Shown here: piece by piece, positions 1 to 8,677 of the stretch
How positions within the stretch are numbered: position 1 is the first letter of the stretch
Layout of the letters: each line of letters opens with the position of its first letter
From: Hybos culiciformis
Taxonomy: Eukaryota > Arthropoda > Insecta > Diptera > Hybotidae
DNA length: 64,000 bases
Reading direction: 5' to 3'
Assembly (NCBI GenBank): GCA_964007475.1
Contig: OZ023274.1
Location: forward strand, 60,036,076 to 60,100,075
The notes under the pieces: generated by a model
Seen by the model: the letters and a program-made list of their open reading frames with translations, nothing else
What the model was told of the DNA's origin: nothing
Databases searched by the model: none
Program-made: the position numbers and the translations under genes

Positions 1-393
1 ATTTGTATCGATTGATGAAATTTTTATTAGTGAAATATCTGCCTGAGTATCGACTAGAAATGTTGAGCCTTGAAAATTTAATTTAGAATTTAGAATAATG
101 AAATCAGAGAAATTTGGATTTACGTTAAAAACATTTTTTGTAGATACTTTAGATTTATTATATAAATTTGGATAATAATTAGTAGAATTTTTATTTTCTT
201 TTGAAGAATTTGTATTTAGCGTAGCATTTGGTCTTAAGTTAGAATTATAAAAAAATTTAGTTTTATTCGAATTTGAATGAGAGTTAATACTAGGATAAGT
301 GAAATGTGTATTAAAAGCGTTAGTATTTAATTTTGATGTACACGCATTTAATCTTGTTCCCCCTGGCCGTTTTGGGGGGCCTGGTCGTTTCCC
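1..393 (-). CDS. Gypsy-type pol, N-terminal part (retropepsin), cut by window edge
   Basis: The - strand is open from the end of gag to the window edge in the frame -1 relative to gag, with no stop. About 100 residues of Asn/Ser/Thr-rich linker lead to STFLVDTQADISLIK (positions about 15-65), the active-site region of a retroviral-type aspartic protease. No Met starts this frame. The heptamer G_GGA_AAC at 387-393 lies on gag codon boundaries and is a classical -1 slip site, so pol is probably made as a Gag-Pol fusion. The usual catalytic triplet is DTG or DSG; here it reads DTQ, either a variant of this lineage or damage. Reverse transcriptase and integrase would lie outside the window. The protease call is firm; the frameshift is inferred from sequence. 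Confidence 0.85.
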
Positions 394-1649
394 GCGTATC
401 GTACGTAGTTATTTTGATTGAAATTTCTATTCGCTTGAGGAAATGCTCGTGGATTTGCATTATTAAAGTTTCCACGATTACCACCAAAGTTTCCTCGATT
501 ATTATTAAAATTTCTGCGATTATTATTGAAATTACCTCGGTTATTGGACAAATTATTTCTATAATTATTGTTTTGAAAATTGTTATTTAGAAAATTTTGA
601 TTTTGTTGTCTGAAATTTCCCCTATTATGATTTCCACGGAAATTGTTATTGGAACGATTTCCATAAGAATTTCTAAACGAATTATTATTATTTCTTGTTC
701 TAAACGACAGAACCTGTTTTTCTTGTGATTGTAAATCTATTTCTATTAAAAATTTTGAGACTACTTCTCTAGGATCTTGAAATTGGGTCGATGATAAAAC
801 GGCTTTGGTCAGATCAGATCTTGCATTATTTCTGCACATTTCAACTGTTTTTTCTATACAAATTTCTTTAGCTTTCTGTGTTGGTATACCTTCTAAGACA
901 AGTGAACGACGAAAAGCTTCAGCCAATTCATTAGCTTTTTCCGAAAAATTTTGTAATGTGTTCCTATCCGTTCTCAAAGCTTTTATTTTTCCCTCTATAA
1001 TTTTCGAACTTTCTGGTCTTATTGAATTATTAAGATCTTGTTTAATAAGTTCTACCGTATTAGAATTATCATCTATCGATTCGCGAGCTGTACCATCAAG
1101 TTTTGATAAAATAAAAGTAGCTAATAAATGTTTTAATTCTTGTGTTTCCGCTAGTCTGTCTAATAAATTTATTGAATCGATGAAAGATTTAAGTGATAAT
1201 GGATCACCACTATAATTTCTATTTATTTGTGCACTAGCTGTTCGCAAAAATTCAACATTAGTAAGAGCCATTTTGTCTAGAGTATCGTCAAGTTTTTCTA
1301 CAGAAATATCTGATTCCCCTGAACTCTGTTCTGTATCGCTTTGATTTATTTCAATCTGTATCAGAATATCTTTTGGAATTAGATCTTCGCACTTTAATAG
1401 TTTGAAGCTTTCTTGTAACTTATCGTAACAATACTGACGATCTTTAGCTAAAATTTGAGTATGTTGTTCTTCGAATGTAATACAAGCTTGAACAACTGTC
1501 TGTACGTAAATGTTATATGTTTCTACAATATTTAATTTAATTGCTTTTAATGTTTTTGAATTTGTTGGTTTAAGGTCTTTTTGAATACGTTTGTAAGCCT
1601 TACGAAAATTAAGTTTAGCTGTTTGAATTTCGAGACGAGCTTCATCCAT
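348..1649 (-). CDS. gag: Gypsy-type retrotransposon Gag polyprotein
   Basis: An intact 433-aa reading frame. Residues 1-110 are Lys/Glu-rich and probably helical. The middle (about 130-310) resembles the retrotransposon gag capsid domain: a GDPLSLKSFIDSINLLDRL stretch, then helices with LSKLDGTARESI. From about residue 315 to the end the protein is made of Asn/Arg/Gly/Phe repeats (RGNF, NNNF). This basic tail probably replaces the CCHC zinc knuckle in RNA binding, since no C-x2-C-x4-H-x4-C motif is visible. It is followed by pol in the -1 frame and preceded by a long repeat-bearing leader. The lack of stops in 1.3 kb of A/T-rich DNA suggests a fairly recent insertion. The start is the first Met of the open frame. 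Confidence 0.85.
   Translation of the reverse strand: MDEARLEIQTAKLNFRKAYKRIQKDLKPTNSKTLKAIKLNIVETYNIYVQTVVQACITFEEQHTQILAKDRQYCYDKLQESFKLLKCEDLIPKDILIQIEINQSDTEQSSGESDISVEKLDDTLDKMALTNVEFLRTASAQINRNYSGDPLSLKSFIDSINLLDRLAETQELKHLLATFILSKLDGTARESIDDNSNTVELIKQDLNNSIRPESSKIIEGKIKALRTDRNTLQNFSEKANELAEAFRRSLVLEGIPTQKAKEICIEKTVEMCRNNARSDLTKAVLSSTQFQDPREVVSKFLIEIDLQSQEKQVLSFRTRNNNNSFRNSYGNRSNNNFRGNHNRGNFRQQNQNFLNNNFQNNNYRNNLSNNRGNFNNNRRNFNNNRGNFGGNRGNFNNANPRAFPQANRNFNQNNYVRYAGNDQAPQNGQGEQD
387..393 (-). promoter_or_regulatory. -1 ribosomal frameshift heptamer GGGAAAC in gag
   Basis: Read on the - strand, gag codons GCG GGA AAC contain G_GGA_AAC, which fits X_XXY_YYZ exactly in the gag frame. The pol frame (-1) is open from here onward, and gag stops 12 codons later at 348-350. 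A downstream G/C-rich stretch (GGCCCCCC and GGCCAGGGGG) could form a stimulatory structure; this was not folded. Confidence 0.65.
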
Positions 1650-1689
1650 AAAAAATTTTTTTACGAAATTAGAATATTTGCGTAGTGGA

Positions 1690-2140
1690 TACCTTGTATT
1701 GAAATATTAAAATAATTTAGGAATGGTTACCTTATATTGTAGTCCTATTAAAATAATTGAGGAATGGTTACCTTATATTGTAATCCCCTTAAAATAATTG
1801 AGGAATGGTTACCTTATATTGTAATCCCCTTAAAATAATTGAGGAATGGTTACCTTATATTGTAATCCCCTTAAAATAATTGAGGAATGGTTACCTTATA
1901 TTGTAATCCCCTTAAAATAATTGAGGAATGGTTACCTTATATTGTAATCCCCTTAAAATAATTGAGGAATGGTTACCTTATATTGTAATCCCCTTAAAAT
2001 AATTGAGGAGTGGTTACCCTATATTGTAGTTTCCAAAAAAAAACTTGAGGAGTGGTTACCTTATATTGAGGTTCCCTAAAAAAATTTGAGGAGTGGTTAC
2101 CTTATGTTGAAAGTTCCTATAAATTTGAGGAGTGGTTACC
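1690..2140 (-). repeat. 41-bp tandem repeat array in the retrotransposon leader
   Basis: About ten head-to-tail copies of a 41-bp unit. The clearest starts are at 1709, 1750, 1791, 1832, 1873, 1914, 1955 and 1996, with exact 41-base spacing. Core of the unit: GAGGAATGGTTACCTTATAT. The central copies are identical; those toward 2140 are shorter and diverged. The array lies between the LTR/primer-binding site and gag, so it is part of the untranslated leader. Confidence 0.95.
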
Positions 2141-4110
2141 TTATGTTGTATATGCAAAATTAGATATGTTGTTATTGGAATATGAATCACTTCCAGCGAA
2201 AATAAAGATGTCAAATAAAATAAAGTAATTTTGTTAAGCAAAATTTTTCTTATGTTAAACCATTTTTAATTATGTAATTTTAAATCAAAATTGAAATATG
2301 TAGTAACATGTAAAAAGTAATAATATAATAATAATTAGTAATAAGTAATAATAAGAGTATAATAATATCTCTTTATTTATTTATTTATTTTCGAAGAAGA
2401 AAAAAAAATTTGATGAAATCAATTCAAAGTAAATGATATAATGTTCAATTGCAAAGTTTTTATGTAGAAAAATAAGTTCAAATTAAATTATATATTTATA
2501 TTTTATATTTAATATTTAATATTTAATTTTTAGTAATTGTAAAATAATATAGGATAATTTTTGTAATATAAAATTTTTGAAACAGTGCACATCCAAATAT
2601 TAGAATTTAAAAAATTTGATTGAAATTGAAAAATTTGAAAATTATTTACTTAAGTTGAAAAGTAAAAATTGTTTATGTAAAAATTTGGATCTACATTGTT
2701 TTTAAGTGTATTTTATTTAAATTTAAAATTTAGTAAAAATGTATTTATTTTTTTAAAAAAATTTATTTGTATATAAAAAATTTTATTGATTTAGTGAAGT
2801 ACTTGTTGTTGAATTTGATGTTATGTGTGATACTGATGCTGTTGTTGTTGCTTGTTTCGTACTGTTGTTGCTATAGCTGTTGGTGTTGCTACTACTGTTG
2901 CTGTTAATACTGCTGCTGTTGTTTTACTGCTCTTGTTACTGTTGTTGTAATAATAATTTTTTTTTTTGTATTATTATTATTACTATTTTTTTTTTATATT
3001 GGAGTTCGAAAAGAATTTACCTCATTCGATTCGCTTTTTGTTTTATTCTTATTTGTTTTGTGATTTTCCATTTAGGAAATTTTAATTTATTTTTTTTTCA
3101 ATAAAAAATTAGTCCAAAAATTAGTTAAAAAAAATTTTTTGTTATTTTAATTTTATATTTTTTTTTTTTTTGTTAAAAGTTTTATTTTTATTTATTTTTC
3201 TTAAACAAAAAATTATTTATTTCAAAATTTATATATTTTTTTTGTGTTTATTTTTTTTTTCATAAATGTCAGAAATAATTGATTTTTTTTTTCCTTCCCC
3301 TTTTTTTTGTTTTATTTCATTTTTTTTTCTTGTAATATTGTTCACTTTCACTCACTGTCATTTCAATTATTTTTTTTTTTTTGTTTCATTTCAGTTCTTT
3401 CGTCATTTCGTTTCATTTTATTTTATTTTGGTAAGTATTTGTATGTATGTGTTTCTTCTTCTTTTTTTTTTTTTTTTTTTCTCAATTATAATTATTAACG
3501 GATATTTGTTTTTTTTTTTTTCAGAGTCAATAGAAATACATTTTTCTTTTTTTTTGTCTTTTATTTTTCTATATTCTTTTTTTTTCACTTTAATTTCTTA
3601 AAAAAAAATTTTTATTAGAATTTAGGTTTTCGCCATTTTTTTTTTTTCAGGTTTTTTTTTTCAATTTCTTTTCCCTTCTTTAAAATTTTATTTTAAAATT
3701 AATTTAAATTTTAATTTCCATTTTTCTTTTCATGTGATGTTTTTTTTTTTTTTTTTCTAAAAATTATTTCTTATATTTTGTTTTTCTTTTCTTTGATTTT
3801 TATTAACGCCATTTTTTCATAATTTTATAAATTTTTTTTTTTTTATAATTTTCTCAGTTTTTTTTTTTCATTTCCAAAAAATTTTAATTTTAATTATTGT
3901 TTCATATTGTTTTTCAAAATTTTTCTTCTTATAATTTTTATTTTTTATTTTAAGCCTTTCAATCGGAATTATTTAAAATGTCAACTCCACAAAACCAAAT
4001 TTTTATTTTATATCCTCGTTTCCTCGTTTCAGCAAAAATTCTTTTTTTTTTTTTTCACTTTTTCGCTTACCCCGAATAAAAATTTTTTGCTTTACCACCA
4101 TCAGCACACA
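2141..4110 (-). other. Long A-rich untranslated leader of the gypsy-type element
   Basis: No convincing gene. On the + strand the region is extremely T-rich (about 2940-4080), with a GTT/CTG-like trinucleotide stretch at 2800-2960; on the element's own - strand it is purine/A-rich. Open frames here encode only Phe/Leu/Ile runs and are compositional. Because the LTR and primer-binding site lie to the right and gag to the left, this is read as a leader of about 2.4 kb, counting the 41-bp array. Unrelated DNA inserted within it cannot be excluded. Confidence 0.55.
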
Positions 4111-4126
4111 TACATGTCACGGTCGC
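4111..4126 (-). other. Primer binding site, tRNA-Arg(UCG) type
   Basis: Directly inside the LTR, the - strand reads TGGCGACCGTGACA, complementary to the CCA-bearing 3' end expected for insect tRNA-Arg(UCG) (ending GTCACGGTCG-CCA). There is no gap between the LTR terminal CA and the TGG. This site fixes the orientation and the boundary of the LTR. Confidence 0.8.
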
Positions 4127-4373
4127 CATGTGATACCACTAGGGTATCTTTTAATAAAAAACAACAGGTGGTTAAACTTCAGACTTATTTATTATATGTT
4201 TACTATTTAAGAAGTGATTATAAACTGACTTAAAACTAAGTACCTAGACATGTCTTATACTTTCTTATTAACTAATACTATGATAACTTAACGAATAATA
4301 ATAATAAGAGAAAGAGAGCTTATAATATACAATGTATATAGTATCATGTACATAATGATAAGGGGGCATTACA
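4127..4373 (-). repeat. 5' LTR of the gypsy-type retrotransposon
   Basis: On the - strand this 247-bp segment starts TGTAATGCCCCC and ends GTGGTATCACA, giving TG...CA termini followed at once by the primer-binding site. It has TATA-like sequence near its start and an AATAAA-containing stretch further in. The partner LTR is beyond the window, so the boundary rests on the termini and primer site only. The flank at 4374 continues directly into a copia-type reading frame, so this element inserted into a copia element. Confidence 0.75.
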
Positions 4374-6582
4374 GTCAAATCAAACATAAAGGTCAACAAA
4401 TCGGTGCAGCAAATACAGTTGGTGAATTGTATGTATTGCGTCAACCGGATTCAGTGTGTGCGGTGCTAGCACATAATGACAAATGCATACACGAGTTGCA
4501 TCGAAAAATGGGACATCGTGATCCAGCAGCAATTCGAAAAATGGCAACGTATGGTTCAATCAAGGGTTTAGAAATCGTTGAATGCGGAATAAAGGAAGTG
4601 TGCGATGTTTGCATGAAGGGTAAAATGACACGTATGCCGTTTCCAAAGAAATCAGCGAATGAGTCATTAGCAGTATTAGATTTAATACACACAGATGTTT
4701 GTGGAAAAATGCGTACGGCGACTCCAAGTGGTAAACGTTATGTAGTTACATTCATTGATGATTATTCACACTTTACATTTGTAATTTTGTTGGCACACAA
4801 ATCAGAGGTTGATGATACAGTAAGACAGTTCGTTGCATTGTGTCAAAATACATTTGGTCGTAAGCCAAAAGTAATGCGATCCGATCGCGGTGGTGAATAC
4901 ACATCAAAGGAGCTTACCAAGTTTTTGAAATCGAATGGCGTACAGATTCAGCTTACAACGGCAGACTGTCCACAGCAAAATGGTAAAGCTGAGAGGAAAA
5001 ATCGTACATTAATTGAAATGACTCGTTGCATGCTCATCGATCCATGATTGCCAGACAGTTTTTGGGGTGAAGCCATTGCAACAGCCAATTTCGTTTAGAA
5101 TCGGGTGGTGACAAGAACAACGAACATGACACCTTATGAACGATGGAACGGCATTAAACCAGGTATAAATTCTTTTCAAATATTTGGGTCTAAATGCTTT
5201 GTTCATATTTCGTCAGCAAAGAGAAAAAACTGGATTATGTAGCTACGAAAATGATTTTTCTCGGATACGATGAAAATTCGAAGGCTTTTCGTTGCTACAA
5301 TGCTACAACAAACAAAGTAGTGGTCAGTCGAGATGTTCAATTCGGCACTTCAGTCACCAGCGACAACGAAATTTCGATCGATTTGGGTCAAACATCATCG
5401 GTTCAGGAGGAGATTGCTCCAATTGCAACACATGAAGATGAACATCGAGTCGAACCGGTTTAGCCAATACTACGTGCTTCGCAAAGAACAAATTTTGGTA
5501 TTCCACCAAGGCGTTTAATCGAAGAGATAAACATGGTTAGAGAAATCAATGAACCGAAAAATTACAGTGAGACAATTCAAGGTGACGAAAGAGAGCAATG
5601 GCTTTCTGCAATGCAAGAGGAAATTGAGTCACACGAACGCAATGGTACATGGGAACTTGTGAATTTGCCAGCCGGCAAAACTGCAATTGGTGATAAATGG
5701 GTTTTCAAAATAAAAACTGGTGCGGATGGTGAGTTGCAGGGTTTTAAAGCCAGAGTTGTTGCTCAGGGTTTTTCACAAAAATTTGGCGAAGAGAAAGTTG
5801 TTAGTTCATCACTTTGACGCAAAGACAGCATTTCTCAATGGGGAATTAAATGAAACCATCTACATGAAACAACCGCAGGGATTTGATGCTGACAGTTCAA
5901 AGGTATGTTTAATGAAGAAAAGTATATACGGTTTGAAACAGGCCACATTTCTAAATGCAAAATTTGGGACCGATCAAGCATTACTTGGGCATGGAAGTAA
6001 CAAAAGACGATCATGGAAACTTCGAATTGTGTCAGTCAGCATATATTATGAAAATTGCATTAGATTTTGGATTAAAAGATGCAAAACCGGTAAAGACTCC
6101 AATGGAAATTAATTATGGAAAGACAGATTCATCACAACTATTGGAAAGTAACACAAAATATCGACAGCTAATTGGTCGATTGCTGTATTTATCGATGAAC
6201 ACAAGACCCGATATTTCAGCAAGCGTCAGTATTTTGGCACAAAAAGTTTCACAGCGAGGATTGGAATCAGCTCAAACGTGTCGTCAAGTACTTGAAAGCG
6301 ACACATCAATTGAAGCTAAAATTGAGCAACATTCAATCAAACGAATTGTCACTGTTTGGGTATGCTGATACGACATGGGCTGACGACAGAATTGATCGAA
6401 AGTTAAACAGCGGGCGCATTGTTTTCTTCAATGGTGGAACAATCAGCTGGTCGTGTAAAAAGCAAAGTATTATTGCATCATCATCGTGCGAAGCTGAATT
6501 CATTTCAATTTCAGAAGCATCAAAAGGAGGAGTGTTGGAAATGAACATTAACATAGCATTCACAAAATTTACTTTCACATAA
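4374..6582 (+). pseudogene. Decayed Ty1/copia-type Pol (integrase, RT, RNase H)
   Basis: Order of domains fits Ty1/copia (integrase before RT). 4374-4640 holds the GAG-pre-integrase HHCC motif (LHRKMGH ... CDVCMKGK). 4690-5040 is the integrase core with D (4694), D (4883) and E (4991) in DD35E spacing. Stops at 5045 and 5095 and a frameshift near 5205 follow. RT begins at about 5580 (EREQWLSAMQEEIESH, GDKWVFKIK). Near 5812 a deletion removes the residues before HHFDAKTAFLNGEL, and near 5950 a second deletion plus frameshift removes the YVDD catalytic segment. RNase H follows in two frames (LIGRLLYLSMNTRPDI; GYADTTWADD; SIIASSSCEAEFI). The 5' part is cut off by the gypsy-type insertion at 4373. 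It cannot encode a working polymerase. Confidence 0.92.
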
Positions 6583-7162
6583 ATTAGACAAGTAGTTTTT
6601 ACTTAATTTACATATATTCATATTTTATCATTCATTCATTGTGTTTTGCTCTGGAAAGTTCATTCAATAAAAACATAAAATTATTTTGCATTAAATAATT
6701 TTTCATAAAGTTTTTCTTAGTTTAATTCTTATAAGTTTTCAATAAGATTAATAATCGATCCAAAGGCAAGATATTCTAAAGTTAGTCCACTCTTTTTTTT
6801 TTTTAATTCAAATAAAAATAATTTATTTTTTATTTACAAATATTTTCTTACCTTTTTCTTATTTTTCTGATGAAATCCTCCACTGTTTTCTTTTCTTTTT
6901 GAAGTTTAACTTCTTTAGCGAGGTATTGTAAAAAATTTTGTGAGGAAATAGGGGAAAAAAGAAGACAGAATATAGTATGTCAACGAAAAGTCTCAAAGTA
7001 GGGGTAATAACCACAGAATGTAGTATCATATGTTAAAAAGTAAAAACAAATACAAAAGCAGGGAAATATAAGACGTTGTAGCGCGTAGCATGCAGCATGT
7101 AGCATGTATTTACGAAAATAAAATAGCGATACTACACACACATGACAAAATACTAAAGTCCA
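6583..7162. other. No gene seen; A/T-rich DNA after the copia remnant
   Basis: No open frame with recognisable protein, and no copy of the copia LTR could be identified. T runs occur near 6790. Toward 7150 the sequence passes into the satellite-like repeat family described at 7481. Confidence 0.5.
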
Positions 7163-7170
7163 TCCGATTT

Positions 7171-7480
7171 AGGGATTCCATATTTGTTCTCTTTAAAAGA
7201 GACCAAAAAAGAGGAAAAACTATTAAAGGGTTACTGAGATATTGAATTTTGAAAAAAAAAAAAATAATAATAATAAATTCTTCCGAAGAATTTATTATTT
7301 TTATATTTTTCAAAAGTTCTAGGGCTTTTTGAATAGGTAACTAAAAGTTGGATTTATGAGCACCAAAGGTTGAACAACCTCAAAAATGATGTAAAACGCA
7401 CCGTTTTCGAGATATTTGCCAAAAACTAAAAATGACCTCTTTTTTGGTCTCTTTTATAGAGAACAAAATGGAATCCCAAG
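7171..7480. mobile_element. Short TIR element, hAT-like, 8-bp target duplication TCCGATTT
   Basis: Inverted ends: the left end reads GGGATTCCATATTTGTTCTC and the right end, inverted, GGGATTCCATTTTGTTCTCT. Pairing continues into AAAGAGACCAAAAAAGAGG. TCCGATTT flanks both sides (7163-7170 and 7481-7488), as expected of a hAT element; the host repeat itself contains this word, so part of the match could be coincidence. No transposase frame inside, so non-autonomous. Confidence 0.7.
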
Positions 7481-7722
7481 TCCGATTTCATTCAAATTTG
7501 GTATGTAAAAAGAGGAACTGATTACACACAAATTTCGTAACAATAAATTTATTTCCGATTTCATTGAAATTTGGTACATAAAAAGAGGAAATGATTACAC
7601 ACAAATTTCGTAACAAAGAATTTTATTCAAATTTGGTAAATAAAAAGAGGGAACGATTAAACACGTAAATTTCCTAACAAAAAATTGAATGATCCTACCC
7701 AGCGACCACCACTGGGGGCGGA
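7481..7722 (+). repeat. Satellite-like repeat block, left part
   Basis: Degenerate head-to-tail units with the core TCCGATTTCATTCAAATTTG followed by a TAAAAAGAGGAA word and AAATTTCGTAACAAA. The same units resume at 8420 after a clean insertion. Further copies lie near 9410-9720 and 11000-11040. No coding content. Confidence 0.8.
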
Positions 7723-8419
7723 CTAGGAAATTCATTTTTTAAAAAAAATTTAATTCCGGATTTTCGGAATTGTCTTGAAATGAAATCTGGAATTCCGGTT
7801 TATTCCGGAATTTCATATAAAAATTAAAATATATTAAAAAATTAAATTAAATTATTCATTAACATAAATATTAGTGTATGTATTTAGTTAACATTAAAAT
7901 TATAACAAATTAACTTATGAAATATTTTTTATTAAAATAAAATTTTATCTTTTCAATAAACCGAAAGTCAATAAACTGAATGGAAAAATAAAAATTTGAA
8001 ACACAAAGTATCCAATGTTTTATCATTGAGTTTTAATCGAATTTTTATTGAAAATGTTCCTCAGCGTCGTTAATAAGTTATATTAGAGATTTTCCTCGGG
8101 GGCCCCCCTTGATCCCAAAATTTAATTTCACTTCGAATTCCAAATAAATTACTGAACTCGCAACTCCAAGTTATTTTGTTAATGTTGATTAATATGAAAA
8201 AAAAGTTTTATGTATTTGCAGACTTGCGATAGCTAATTAAATTTAAATTTTTTGAATTTTAATTATGCCATAATAATATAAAAAAATAAACAATTGGTCA
8301 AAATTCCCACCAGTAAAAGTTCTACCAAATTCGAAAAATTCGCAATTTAGCATTTTGAATTCCGAATTTTTTGAACTTCCGGAATTCCGGAATCCGAAAA
8401 TCCGGTTTTGCATTCCCTA
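7723..8419. mobile_element. Non-autonomous hAT-like element, TSD GGGCGGAC
   Basis: A 697-bp insertion flanked by a perfect 8-bp duplication GGGCGGAC (7715-7722 and 8420-8427). Ends are TAGGAAATTC and, inverted, TAGGGAATGC. Both subterminal regions carry CCGGATTTTCGGA in opposite orientation with several GGAATTCCGG palindromes. Removing the element plus one TSD rejoins a satellite unit. No transposase frame is visible. Confidence 0.88.
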
Positions 8420-8426
8420 GGGCGGA

Positions 8427-8677
8427 CTTCTAAAGTTCTTCCGATTTCATTCAAATTTGGTAAATAAAAAGAGGTAACGATTAAACACATAAATTTTGTA
8501 ACAAAAAATTGATTGATCCTATCCAACGACTTCTTAAGTTCGTCCGATTTTATTAAAATTTGGTAAATAAAAAGAAGAAACGATTAAACATATAAATTTC
8601 GTAACAAAAAATTGATTAATCCTACCCAGCGACTTCTAAAGTTCGTCCGATTTCATTCAAATTTGGTACGTAAAAAG
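8427..8677 (+). repeat. 103-bp tandem repeat, about 2.5 units
   Basis: Unit starts at 8427, about 8530 and about 8632 give a period close to 103 bp; each begins CTTCT(A/T)AAGTTC and contains CCGATTTCATTCAAATTTGG. This continues the array interrupted at 7723. It is cut at 8678 by the fold-back element. Confidence 0.8.

Noticed and set aside
1690..2140. Regular 41-bp repeats as a CRISPR array
   Set aside because: Units are contiguous with no unique spacers, and the DNA is eukaryotic.
3266..3601. Long Phe-rich open frames on the + strand
   Set aside because: They come from T runs in the retrotransposon leader; no domain and no codon structure.
4346..4373. ATG at 4346 as the start of the copia frame
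   Set aside because: These bases belong to the inserted LTR; the copia frame was cut by the insertion and only fuses by chance.
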